Assembly: GCF_013778455.1 (NCBI RefSeq)
Contig: NZ_JACEHE010000007.1
Coordinates: 186,001-250,000, forward strand
Reading direction: 5' to 3'
From: Streptomyces himalayensis subsp. himalayensis
GTDB taxonomy: Bacteria > Actinomycetota > Actinomycetes > Streptomycetales > Streptomycetaceae
DNA: 64,000 nucleotides
This document shows, piece by piece, positions 1 to 7,610 of this stretch. Position numbers and translations under genes: made by a program. A model generated the notes under the pieces. It was not told the origin of the DNA. It saw only the letters and a program-made list of their open reading frames with translations, and ran no database searches. Positions within the stretch are counted from its first letter, which is position 1. Each line of letters begins with the position of its first letter.

Positions 1-9
1 CCGGGCCGG

Positions 10-738
10 TCAGGCGGGCTGCTGCGCGGCGGCGATGCGCTCGGCGCGAAGCGCCTCGTACCACCGGTCGTCGGTCGGCGGCAGTGCGTTCACATCCAGC
101 GCGAGCTTCAGCAGCAGGTCGGCGATCTGCGGGTTACGGGCGAGCACCGGGCCGTGCATGTACGTGCCGAAGACCGTGTCGTTGTACGCGCCCTCGGAGC
201 CGTCGCCCGTGCCGTTGCCATTACCGAGCCGGACCTGCGCCAACGGCCGTGCGTTCGGACCGAGATGGGTGATGCCCTGGTGGTTCTCGAACCCGGTCAG
301 CTGCGGCAGACCGAGCCGCGGGTCGATGTCCGCCAGTACGTCACCGACGCAGCGCGCGCCCTCGCCACGGGTCGACACGACGTCGAGGAGGCCGAGACCG
401 GGCTCGCGCTCCCCGAGGTCGTTGATGAACTCGTGGCCGAGGATCTGGTAGCCGGCGCACACCGAGAAGACGATCGCGCCGTTGCCCACCGCGCGGTGCA
501 GACCGCCGTCACGGCGCAGCCGCTCGGCCGCGAGCCGCTGCGGCCGGTCCTCGCCGCCGCCGATGAGGTAGATGTCGCCGGAGGTGGGAATCGGCTGGTC
601 GCTGCGCACGTCGATGCGGGTCACGTCCAGGCCGCGCTGCCGGGCCCGGCGCTCCACGACCAGCGCGTTGCCCTGGTCGCCGTAGGTGCTGAGCAGGTCC
701 GGGTAGACCCACACGAGACGCAGGCTGTTGTCGCTCAT
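10..738 (-). CDS. gatD: Lipid II isoglutaminyl synthase, glutamine amidotransferase subunit GatD
   Basis: 242-residue class I glutamine amidotransferase-like protein that would release ammonia from glutamine for MurT, which amidates the D-Glu of lipid II in the cytoplasm. The nucleophile elbow FSVCAGYQILG places Cys94, and GTYMHG supplies His195; both agree with what I know of the GatD family. The ATG at 738 follows an AAGGAC-type ribosome binding site, and a much longer upstream reading frame is only an extension into murT. It lies 23 bp downstream of murT on the same strand, the usual murT-gatD order, so the two should be co-transcribed. An S/T-rich-free, low-complexity GNGNGTGDGSEG stretch near residue 172 looks like a loop insertion. 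High certainty. Confidence 0.95.
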   Translation of the reverse strand: MSDNSLRLVWVYPDLLSTYGDQGNALVVERRARQRGLDVTRIDVRSDQPIPTSGDIYLIGGGEDRPQRLAAERLRRDGGLHRAVGNGAIVFSVCAGYQILGHEFINDLGEREPGLGLLDVVSTRGEGARCVGDVLADIDPRLGLPQLTGFENHQGITHLGPNARPLAQVRLGNGNGTGDGSEGAYNDTVFGTYMHGPVLARNPQIADLLLKLALDVNALPPTDDRWYEALRAERIAAAQQPA

Positions 739-761
739 GCTCAATTCGTCCTTACGCGGGG

Positions 762-2000
762 TCAGTTGCCGACGCGGCGGCGCAGGTCCTGGAAGGCGGT
801 GTAGTTGGCGATCGTCTCGATCCGCCCGGCCGGTGCCAACTGCACTGCCTCGTCGAGGGACTGGCAGACCTGGAACGTCTGGCCGGCCACCTCGAGGCGT
901 ACGGCGAGGTCGAGCCTGCGGTCGCCGACGACGAAGAGCGGGTGCCCGGTGAGACGGGTGTAGTCGACGTCCCACAGCCAGGACGTGTCGGTGCCGTCGG
1001 CGGCGCGGGCGTTGACGGCCAGGATCACCGGGGTCGGGGGCTGCTCGATCAGCGAGAACGTCTCGAGCCAGCCGGCCGGGTTCTTCGCCAGCAGGAGCCT
1101 GAGCTCGCGGCCCATGAACTGCACGACGTCGTACCGGCCGGCCACCGCCTGCACCTGGTACATGCGCTCCAGCGCGACCTGCGGCGGCACGCCGAAGACC
1201 GCGCCGACCGCGGCCGACGTGGTGGCGTTCGCCTTGTTGGCACGGCCCGGCAGCTGGAGGTGGATGGGCCACGCGGAACCGTGCGGGTCCAGGACGTGGT
1301 CACCCGACAGGGCCCAGCTCGGCGTGGGACGGCGGAAACCGCACTGGCCGCAGAACCAGTCGTCGCCGGGGCGCTGCATCACGCCGCCGCACGCCGGGCA
1401 GGACCAGGCGTCGTCCTTCCACATCTGCCCGGCGGCCACCCACACCACGTTGGGCGAGGAGGACGCGGCCCACACGACCAGCGGGTCGTCGGCGTTGGCG
1501 ATGACCACGGCCTTCGTACCGGCCAGGCTCTCGCGCCAGTGCTCGGCGAGCATGCGGGTCTCGGCGGCGCGGTCCAGCTGGTCGCGCGAGAGGTTCAGCA
1601 GTGCGATGGCCTTGGGCTCGACGTCGCGGGCGACCCCGGCGAGGTACTTCTCGTCGACCTCGATCACGCCGAAGCGGGACTCCGCCCCCTCGGCGAGGGC
1701 CGAGGTGATGCCGGCAGGCATGTTCGCGCCCAGGGCGTTCGACACCACGGGACCGGCGGCGCGCAGGGACTCCGCGATGAGCCGGGTGGTGGTCGTCTTG
1801 CCGTTGGTGCCCGACACCAGGACGACATCCAGGTGCTGGGCGAGCTCCCCGAGCAGGTCGGGGTCCAGTTTGAGCGCCACTCGGCCGCCGATCACCGAAC
1901 CGCTGCCGCGCCCCGCGGCGCGCGATGCCGCCGCGACAGCCTTGCCCGCCGTCACGGCCAGCTTGGCCCGCGGTGACAGCGGGTCCGAGTTGCCTGCCAT
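762..2000 (-). CDS. murT: Lipid II isoglutaminyl synthase, Mur-ligase subunit MurT
   Basis: 412-residue Mur-ligase homologue, the ATP-dependent partner of GatD in amidation of the peptidoglycan stem peptide. The ATP loop SGTNGKTTTT is at about residues 63-72. A Cys4 ribbon typical of MurT is visible as CPAC (Cys201, Cys204) and CGQC (Cys217, Cys220). The C-terminal DUF1727-type domain follows. Start ATG at 2000 has AAGGAGG about 10 bases upstream. First gene of the murT-gatD operon; transcription starts in the 233-bp gap shared divergently with the deformylase gene. Confidence 0.95.
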   Translation of the reverse strand: MAGNSDPLSPRAKLAVTAGKAVAAASRAAGRGSGSVIGGRVALKLDPDLLGELAQHLDVVLVSGTNGKTTTTRLIAESLRAAGPVVSNALGANMPAGITSALAEGAESRFGVIEVDEKYLAGVARDVEPKAIALLNLSRDQLDRAAETRMLAEHWRESLAGTKAVVIANADDPLVVWAASSSPNVVWVAAGQMWKDDAWSCPACGGVMQRPGDDWFCGQCGFRRPTPSWALSGDHVLDPHGSAWPIHLQLPGRANKANATTSAAVGAVFGVPPQVALERMYQVQAVAGRYDVVQFMGRELRLLLAKNPAGWLETFSLIEQPPTPVILAVNARAADGTDTSWLWDVDYTRLTGHPLFVVGDRRLDLAVRLEVAGQTFQVCQSLDEAVQLAPAGRIETIANYTAFQDLRRRVGN

Positions 2001-2137
2001 CGTTCTGGATCCTCCTTGCGTACTGCGCCGCGCGTTGCCCCGGGCAGAGTGTGGGCCTCAGCCTATCGACCTCGGCTCTCCGCCCCGAACGGCGGCACCT
2101 CCGAACCGCCGTTCACGGAGTGCATCCCCGCACAGCC

Positions 2138-2225
2138 GTTCACGCCGTGCACGGAACGTACCCGATCAGGGCCGGCGGACCGTTCGTTCTCCCCGTGGCG
2201 TTCACGCCGTGCACGGAACGTACCC
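2138..2225. repeat. Pair of 26-bp direct repeats upstream of def
   Basis: Two identical 26-bp copies, at 2138-2163 and 2200-2225, each starting GTTCACGCCGTGCACGGAAC. Inside each is the perfect palindrome CCGTGCACGG, framed by CGTTC and GAACG arms. A third, degraded copy begins at about 2111 (GTTCACGGAGTGCATCC). The second copy ends 8 bases before the deformylase start, so it overlaps the ribosome binding region. Seen directly; a role as operator or duplicated promoter is inference. Confidence 0.6.
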
Positions 2226-2233
2226 TTGCGGCC

Positions 2234-2773
2234 ATGCGACACGGCAAGATCCCCGGCGCCACCGGACGCGTACGGCCCGTCACCCTGTTCGGGGATCCCG
2301 TGCTGCACGCGCCGTGCCAGGAGGTCGCCGACTTCGGCCCCGCGCTGGAGCGGCTGATCGAGGACATGTACGCGACAATGTACGCTGCCCGGGGCGTCGG
2401 CCTTGCCGCGAACCAGGTCGGCGAGGCGCTGCGGGTCTTCGTGTACGACTGCCCGGACGACGAGGACCAGCGCCATCTGGGGCATGTGGTGAACCCGCGC
2501 CTGGTCGAGACGGACGGCGTCGTCGTACGCGGGTCCGAGGGGTGTCTGTCGCTGCCGGGGCTCGAAGCGGGGACGCCGCGCTTTGATCGCGCCGTGGTCG
2601 AGGGCTTCACGATGCGCGGGGAGCCGGTGCGGGTGCATGGCACCGGGTTCTTCGCCCGTTGTCTGCAACACGAGTGCGATCACCTTGACGGGCGTGTCTA
2701 CACCGATCGCGTCACGGGGTGGCGTCGGCGGCGCGTGCTGCGGGCTGCGGCGCGGGCGCCCTGGGGGCGGTAG
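2234..2773 (+). CDS. def: Peptide deformylase
   Basis: 179-residue metal-dependent enzyme that removes the formyl group from N-formyl-methionine of nascent proteins. The three family motifs are present: GVGLAANQ (residues 55-61), EGCLS with the metal ligand Cys104, and QHECDHLDG with His146, Glu147 and His150. The ATG at 2234 starts the family-like N-terminus; the frame is open further upstream but there it reads through the 26-bp repeats. It is monocistronic, faces the TetR gene, and ends about 100 bp before a very long palindrome. Streptomyces often carry several deformylase paralogues, so this need not be the only copy. The lack of a clear Shine-Dalgarno sequence just before the ATG is odd. 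Confidence 0.9.
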   Translation: MRHGKIPGATGRVRPVTLFGDPVLHAPCQEVADFGPALERLIEDMYATMYAARGVGLAANQVGEALRVFVYDCPDDEDQRHLGHVVNPRLVETDGVVVRGSEGCLSLPGLEAGTPRFDRAVVEGFTMRGEPVRVHGTGFFARCLQHECDHLDGRVYTDRVTGWRRRRVLRAAARAPWGR

Positions 2774-2877
2774 GCGCGTCGCACGGCTCAGGCCGTTGTG
2801 GGTTGTCTCCACCCAGCTACCGCTGAGAGGTGCCCCCAGCCCTGCGGAACGCCTGCCCGCAACGGTTCGTGCAGCTC

Positions 2878-3041
2878 AGAGGTGCTCACAAAATGGGAGT
2901 CCGATCAGCTCGAGGCGCCTGGTGCGTGCGATCGCAAGGCGCCGGAAGACCCTCGTAGCGGAGCTACTAGGGTGTTTCGGCAACGCGGCGAGCGTGCGTG
3001 CCAGGCGCCTCGAGCCGGGCGCCCATTTTGTGAGCACCTCT
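2878..3041. repeat. 164-bp giant interrupted palindrome between convergent genes
   Basis: The outer arms are 20 bp and perfect (2878-2897 against 3022-3041, AGAGGTGCTCACAAAATGGG). Inner perfect arms of 14 bp follow (2909-2922 against 3001-3014, CTCGAGGCGCCTGG). The centre is an 11-bp near-perfect stem around GGA (2949-2973). Between these, pairing is imperfect, so the whole element could fold as one long hairpin. It sits at the convergent junction of def and the TetR gene, and its last base is the first base of the TetR stop codon. It may be a bidirectional terminator or a MITE-like element; the size exceeds a normal terminator. Confidence 0.85.
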
Positions 3042-3682
3042 TAGAAACCCGGGCCGCCCACGCGGTCCGCGACCGCGGCCAGGCGGCCCCAGAGGAGGTC
3101 CGCCAGGCTGCGTACCAGCTCGACGCGGGTGCAGGGGTTTTCGCCGAGCCACCAGTCGCCTGCGGCGTGCATCATGCCGACGATCCCGTGGCCCCAGATG
3201 CGCGCCAGCTGCTGGCTCTCGGGGCCGATGTCGACCCGTTCGGCGATGACCGTGGCCAGCTCCTCGCCGAGCCGGCGCAGCAGGGGAGCGGAGTGGCGGC
3301 CCACGTCGAAGCCCTCGCCCGATGTGCCGCCCTCGGCGGGGTGCATCAGGAAGCGGTACACCTGGGGGCGCGCCTCGATCGCCGCGAGATAGGTGTCGAG
3401 CGTGGACTCCACGCGCTCCCGGCGCTCCGCGGGGGCGTCCAGCGCGGCACGCAGTGAGTCCAGAAGCGCGTCGGTGTGGCGCTTGGCGAGCGCCGCGTAC
3501 AGGCCGCCCTTGTCGCCGAAGTGCCGGTACAGGATCGGCTTGGTGATGCCCGCCTCCGCCGCGATGGCGTTCATCGAGGCGCCGGGGCCGTCGCGGAGCA
3601 CCACGCGGTCGGCCGCCTCCAACAGCTCGCGCCGCCGCTGGTCGGCAGAGCGCTGCTGCTCGGTCCGCTGTGTGGTCTCCAT
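3041..3682 (-). CDS. TetR-family transcriptional regulator
   Basis: 213-residue regulator with an N-terminal TetR helix-turn-helix (RRRELLEAADRVVLRDGPGA through AAEAGITKPILYRHFGDKGG, about residues 15-58) and an all-helical ligand domain. The ATG at 3682 (METTQRTEQQ) is chosen because the frame upstream runs through the intergenic operator region. It is divergent from an acyl-CoA dehydrogenase gene, and GTAAC/GTTAC inverted repeats lie between them. I infer a repressor of that gene responding to an acyl-CoA or fatty acid type ligand; the ligand itself cannot be read from the sequence. Its 3' end touches the giant palindrome. Confidence 0.9.
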   Translation of the reverse strand: METTQRTEQQRSADQRRRELLEAADRVVLRDGPGASMNAIAAEAGITKPILYRHFGDKGGLYAALAKRHTDALLDSLRAALDAPAERRERVESTLDTYLAAIEARPQVYRFLMHPAEGGTSGEGFDVGRHSAPLLRRLGEELATVIAERVDIGPESQQLARIWGHGIVGMMHAAGDWWLGENPCTRVELVRSLADLLWGRLAAVADRVGGPGF

Positions 3683-3767
3683 GTCGCCTCTCCCCGCCCG
3701 TGTGATCGGTCGCGCACGCGCAAAGTAACACTCGAAGTGCTGCCCGCATCGAACGGGCTGCCGGGAG

Positions 3768-3815
3768 TTGACATCCCCTACCAGCCGGTAACAGACTCGC
3801 GTTACCGTAAGTAAC
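3768..3815 (+). promoter_or_regulatory. Promoter and TetR-type operator of the acyl-CoA dehydrogenase gene
   Basis: A -35 TTGACA at 3768-3773 is followed 18 bases later by CAGACT. Overlapping the -10 is GTAAC-N8-GTTAC (3788-3805), and directly after it GTTAC-cgtaa-GTAAC (3801-3815), so three half-sites form two overlapping dyads. A further GTAAC lies at about 3725 near the TetR start. The arrangement suits steric repression by the divergent TetR protein; that link is inference. Confidence 0.6.
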
Positions 3816-3843
3816 ACATGCTGAGAACGCTGCTGGAGGGGTC

Positions 3844-5070
3844 ATGGCCGAGTTCACCATGGAGCTCAACGACGAACAGAAGGAGGTCCGGGACTGGCTG
3901 CACGGCTTCGCCGCCGACGTGATCCGACCCGCGGCCGCCGAATGGGACGAGCGTGAAGAGACCCCGTGGCCGGTCATCCAGGAGGCCGCCAAGGTCGGCA
4001 TCTACTCCCTCGACTTCTACGCCCAGCAGTATTTCGACCCCACGGGCCTCGGCATCCCGATGGCCATGGAGGAGCTCTTCTGGGGCGATGCCGGTATCGC
4101 CCTGTCCATCGTCGGTACCGGTCTGGCCGCCGTCGGCGTCCTCGCCAACGGCACCGATGAGCAGATAGGCACCTGGATCCCACAGATGTACGGCGATGCC
4201 GACGATGTGAAGGTCGCCGCCTTCTGTTCGTCCGAGCCGGACGCCGGCTCCGACGTCGCCTCGATGCGCACCCGTGCCGTCTACGACGAGGCCAAGGACG
4301 AGTGGGTCATCAACGGCACCAAGACCTGGGCGACCAACGGCGGCATCGCCAACGTCCATGTCGTGGTCGCGGTCGTCGACCCGGAGCTCGGGTCCAAGGG
4401 CCACGCGTCCTTCATCATCCCGCCGAACACGCCCGGCCTGTCCCAGGGCCAGAAGTTCAAGAAGCACGGCATCCGTGCCTCGCACACAGCCGAGGTCGTA
4501 CTGGAGAACGTCCGCGTCCCCGGGTCCTGCCTGCTCGGCGGCAAGGAGAAGCTGGACGAGCGCCTGGCACGCGCGCGTGAGCGTGCGAAGGCGGGCGGCG
4601 AGCGTGTGAAGAACGCGGCCATGGCCACCTTCGAGGCGTCGCGGCCGGCAGTCGGCGCCATGGCGGTCGGCACGGCCCGCGCCGCGTACGAGGAGGCGCT
4701 GGAGTACGCCAAGACGCGTGAGCAGTTCGGCCGGCCGATCATCGACAACCAGGGCGTCGCCTTCCAGCTCGCCGACATGCGTACGCAGATCGACGCCGCC
4801 CGGCTGCTGGTGTGGCGGGCGTCCTGGATGGCGGTGAACGGCAAGCCGTTCACCGCGGCCGAGGGCTCGATGTCGAAGCTGTTCGCCAGCGAGACGGCCA
4901 AGAAGGTCACCGCTCAGGCCGTCCAGATCCTCGGCGGCAACGGCTTCACCCGCGAGTACCCGGTCGAGCGCATGCACCGCGACGCGGCGATCTACACGAT
5001 CTTCGAGGGCACGAGCGAGATCCAGCGTCTGGTGATCGCGCGGACGCTGTCGGGCATGCCGATCCGATAG
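3844..5070 (+). CDS. Acyl-CoA dehydrogenase
   Basis: 408-residue FAD-dependent acyl-CoA dehydrogenase introducing the alpha,beta double bond in acyl-CoA. The N-terminal helical, middle beta and C-terminal helical domains are in order. Signatures seen are CSSEPDAGSDVASMRT in the flavin/substrate region, KTREQFGRPI in the C-terminal domain, and IYTIFEGTSEIQRLVIARTL, whose Glu matches the catalytic base of the medium-chain family. About 30 residues in the middle (KLDERLARARERAKAGGERV) are Lys/Arg-rich and longer than in typical enzymes. Start ATG at 3844 has GGAGGGG just upstream. Divergent from and probably controlled by the TetR gene. Exact chain length preference is unknown. Confidence 0.93.
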   Translation: MAEFTMELNDEQKEVRDWLHGFAADVIRPAAAEWDEREETPWPVIQEAAKVGIYSLDFYAQQYFDPTGLGIPMAMEELFWGDAGIALSIVGTGLAAVGVLANGTDEQIGTWIPQMYGDADDVKVAAFCSSEPDAGSDVASMRTRAVYDEAKDEWVINGTKTWATNGGIANVHVVVAVVDPELGSKGHASFIIPPNTPGLSQGQKFKKHGIRASHTAEVVLENVRVPGSCLLGGKEKLDERLARARERAKAGGERVKNAAMATFEASRPAVGAMAVGTARAAYEEALEYAKTREQFGRPIIDNQGVAFQLADMRTQIDAARLLVWRASWMAVNGKPFTAAEGSMSKLFASETAKKVTAQAVQILGGNGFTREYPVERMHRDAAIYTIFEGTSEIQRLVIARTLSGMPIR

Positions 5071-5097
5071 GCCGATCCAAAGAGGTCGGTGACCGCG

Positions 5098-5115
5098 CCG
5101 AGTCACTGAACTCGG
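5098..5115 (+). terminator. Short hairpin after the acyl-CoA dehydrogenase gene
   Basis: CCGAGT-cactga-ACTCGG forms a 6-bp perfect stem 27 bases after the stop codon, in the 80-bp gap between convergent genes. There is no T-run, as is common in Streptomyces, so termination is inferred from position and symmetry. Confidence 0.4.
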
Positions 5116-5150
5116 TGTAGCCCGTCGGGCCGCTGCCTTGTGCTGTCCCT

Positions 5151-5753
5151 TCAGGGGCCGTGCCGCAGCGGTGTGAGCTGCTCGATGTCGTAGCGGGCAC
5201 GCAGCTCGGTGATCGCGGCGCGGTCCGGTGGTCCGCCGGAGGCGAAGATCTCGAGCAGTTCCTCGAAGTACCGCTCGTGGTCAGGCGGCGGAGATGCCTG
5301 GAAGAACATCTTCGCCGGGGCGTCGGTGGGATTGGCGAAGGCGTGCGGGCAGCCGGGCGGGACGACGATCACCGTGCCCGGCGTGGCCCGCACCACCCGG
5401 TTGCCCGAAGCGGACTGCCAGCGCTGCCAGTTGTCGGGAGTCCGTACGAGCGGCTCGAAGGCGAGCACGTCCAGCTCGCCTTCCAGCACATAGAAGAGCT
5501 CCTCGCTGCGCGTGTGGACATGCGCGCCGACGTCGAAACCCGGAGGCACCACCACTTCGAAGCTGGAGGCCATGCGGGAGTGCGCCCCTGTCACCTTGAA
5601 TGTCACATGGTGGGCGGGGGTGTGCACTGTGCGGCCGTGCCCTGGCGGCACCAGCAGGCCTTCGGCGCCGGGCGCCGGCAGGTCGTCGGAGGACGTGAGT
5701 TCCTCCCCGTCCTCGGCCGGAACGTGTCCTTCGTGCGGCGTGAGCGTGGACAT
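5151..5753 (-). CDS. Cupin protein, probable THN-oxidising monooxygenase (MomA-like)
   Basis: 200-residue single-cupin protein. The metal-site motifs are GAHVHTRSEELFYVLEGELD and, in the second half, PPGCPHAFANPTDAPAKMFF. It lies 87 bp downstream of rppA in the same direction. From published work on Streptomyces rppA clusters, a cupin-type quinone-forming monooxygenase (MomA) oxidises 1,3,6,8-tetrahydroxynaphthalene to flaviolin, and position and fold make this the best guess. The start ATG at 5753 has AAGGAG 4-5 bases upstream. The C-terminal 50 residues (PPPDHERYFEELLEIF...) are helical and acidic. If it is not MomA-like it is still a small-molecule cupin oxygenase or isomerase. Confidence 0.75.
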   Translation of the reverse strand: MSTLTPHEGHVPAEDGEELTSSDDLPAPGAEGLLVPPGHGRTVHTPAHHVTFKVTGAHSRMASSFEVVVPPGFDVGAHVHTRSEELFYVLEGELDVLAFEPLVRTPDNWQRWQSASGNRVVRATPGTVIVVPPGCPHAFANPTDAPAKMFFQASPPPDHERYFEELLEIFASGGPPDRAAITELRARYDIEQLTPLRHGP

Positions 5754-5840
5754 GGGTCTCCTTGCGAGCGATGCCTCACCCGGCGACCGGCAGGGCTTCC
5801 CGGCCGCGGGTCGACGCGCTGCGGCGCCAGGGCCCTTGCG

Positions 5841-6935
5841 TCATACGGAGGAGGCCGCCTGCGCTGCCGCCTGCGCCGGTTCACGGTCGCCCACGGACCA
5901 GCGGCCGAGCGACATCTCGGCCGTGATACCCGGACCGAAGCCGGCGAGCAGTCCGCGGGCGCTGTGGTCCGCGCCGCCGTCGTCGAACAGCCTGCGCAGG
6001 GCGTCCAGGACGACCGCGCTGGCGATGTTCCCGTACTCCGTGAGCGTCGCGCGGCTGAACCGGAAGGCCTCCGGCGGGACCTGCAGGAACTTGCTCAGGT
6101 CGTCGAGGATCCTCGGACCGCCCGCGTGGATGATGTAGAAGTCCAGATCGGAGGCGTCCCAGTCGTGCGCTGTCGCGAGTGCCTTGAGGGCGGGGGCGAG
6201 CGGCTCCATGGTGGTGGGCACCCGCTTGTCCAGCAGGAAGTGGAAGCCGGTGGCGCGCACGTCGTAGGCGATCCACTCCTCCGTCTCCGGGATGAGGTAC
6301 GAGCCGTTGCGCTCGAGCCGGACCCCGGTGCCGCCGCGGCCGCGCACCACGGCAGCGGCCAGGCCGTCGCCGAAGAGTCCGTTCGACAGCAGTGAGCCGA
6401 CGCCGAGGTCGGTCGGCTGGTAGCACAGCGAGCAGAACTCGCAGGCGACGATGAGGGCGTTCGCCTCGGGGTACGCCGTGCAGAAGTCGTGCGCCCGGTT
6501 GATGGCCGCGCCGCCGGCGGCGCAGCCCAGCTGGGCTATGGGTATCTGCCGCGTGTTGCTGGGAAACCCCATGGTGTTGATCATCCACGCCGTCAGCGAC
6601 GGCATCATGAAGCCGGTGCAGGACACGTAGATGATCACGTCGATGTCCGCCGGCTTCAACTCGGCGTCGTCCAGCGCCTGCCGTACGACCTCGGGCACCC
6701 GCGCCTTCGCCTCGGTCTGGTAGAGCTTGTTGCGCTCCTCGAACCCGGGATGCTTCAGCGTCTCCTCGATCGGCTGCACCAGGTGGCGGGTACGTACACC
6801 GGTGTTCTCGATGAGCCTGAGCGCCAGCGGAAGCTGAGGGTGGTCCGCGTGGCGGGATCGTGCCAGATCAAGCGTCTCCTCCATGGTGATGACATGTTCC
6901 GGAACGGACACAGCGGGCCTGCACAAAGTCGCCAT
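5841..6935 (-). CDS. rppA: 1,3,6,8-tetrahydroxynaphthalene synthase (type III polyketide synthase)
   Basis: 364-residue homodimeric chalcone-synthase-like enzyme that condenses five malonyl-CoA into THN, the precursor of flaviolin and pigment polymers. The N-terminus MATLCRPAVSVPEHVITM matches RppA as I know it. The catalytic triad falls at the RppA positions: Cys138 in IAQLGCAAGG, His270 in YIIHAGGPR, Asn303 in YGNIAS. Start ATG at 6935; the frame extends upstream but without family similarity. It heads a two-gene unit with the cupin gene. No CYP158-type P450, which often follows in other Streptomyces, is present, so the pathway encoded here would stop at flaviolin or rely on unlinked genes. 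Confidence 0.95.
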   Translation of the reverse strand: MATLCRPAVSVPEHVITMEETLDLARSRHADHPQLPLALRLIENTGVRTRHLVQPIEETLKHPGFEERNKLYQTEAKARVPEVVRQALDDAELKPADIDVIIYVSCTGFMMPSLTAWMINTMGFPSNTRQIPIAQLGCAAGGAAINRAHDFCTAYPEANALIVACEFCSLCYQPTDLGVGSLLSNGLFGDGLAAAVVRGRGGTGVRLERNGSYLIPETEEWIAYDVRATGFHFLLDKRVPTTMEPLAPALKALATAHDWDASDLDFYIIHAGGPRILDDLSKFLQVPPEAFRFSRATLTEYGNIASAVVLDALRRLFDDGGADHSARGLLAGFGPGITAEMSLGRWSVGDREPAQAAAQAASSV

Positions 6936-7169
6936 GAGCCTGCGCCTTCTCTCGCCCCCCGGCTGAGGATTGGGCCACCCGGCTGAGGGCGGCTCATCCC
7001 ACGATGGCCCGGACGGGCGTGGATCTCGCGCGGGATTACTCCAGACCGGGGACACGCAGGGCACGGTCGGATGGCCCAGAGCCGACGTCGACGGTCACGT
7101 TTCCGCAGGTCAGCGGCGTTCGTGCGGGTGCAGGCACGTAGTGCCACTCCCAGAGGGCGACGGGAGTCC

Positions 7170-7433
7170 TCAGGGGTGCGGGCGGCGGGCGCCCGGGGCC
7201 TCGGGGGCCGAACTGCTGTGCGCGATGCACGCCACGTCGATGCGGTCGGCGAGCTTGGCCAGTTCGATCGTGAGCGCCGCCACCGTGTCCTCGTCGAGCG
7301 TTTCGTGGCCGGCATGCACCATGCGCAGCCAGTGACCGCCCACCGTGCGCAGCAGTTTGCTCACGTCGGCGGCGGACACATGCAGTCCGCCCTGCCTGTC
7401 GACGATCAGAGGCAGTGTCACTTCACGACCCAC
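7170..7433 (-). CDS. Small conserved protein of unknown function
   Basis: 87-residue soluble protein: VGREVTLPLIVDRQGGLHVS, then ADVSKLLRTVGGHWLRMVHA and a helical ALTIELAKLADRIDVACIAH. It resembles, from memory, a small Streptomyces-restricted family (DUF6213-like). I chose the GTG at 7433 because GGGAG lies just upstream and the N-terminal extension to 7592 is low-complexity. It stands alone between rppA and the aldehyde dehydrogenase gene. No function can be assigned. Confidence 0.65.
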   Translation of the reverse strand: MGREVTLPLIVDRQGGLHVSAADVSKLLRTVGGHWLRMVHAGHETLDEDTVAALTIELAKLADRIDVACIAHSSSAPEAPGARRPHP

Positions 7434-7610
7434 TGGGGCTCCCACAGATAGGGCGTACGGCTGGACCAGGCAGTCGTCCGGCTGCCGGGAACACGGCCGG
7501 CCCGCCTCGGCGACCTTCTGTGGATCGTAACCGGAGCCCTGGCCGGACGGAGGGATCGTGGCCGCGGCGGCCTGCCGAAGGCCCCGTGTCACGCGTGTCG
7601 GACGCGGTGC

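Noticed and set aside
1925..2233. Upstream extension of the deformylase frame
   Set aside because: It runs through repeats and the murT promoter and adds residues absent from the family.
2967..4001. Long minus-strand frame covering the giant palindrome and the start of the acyl-CoA dehydrogenase gene
   Set aside because: It overlaps two well-supported genes in another frame and its product is Arg/Ala/Pro-rich without family similarity.
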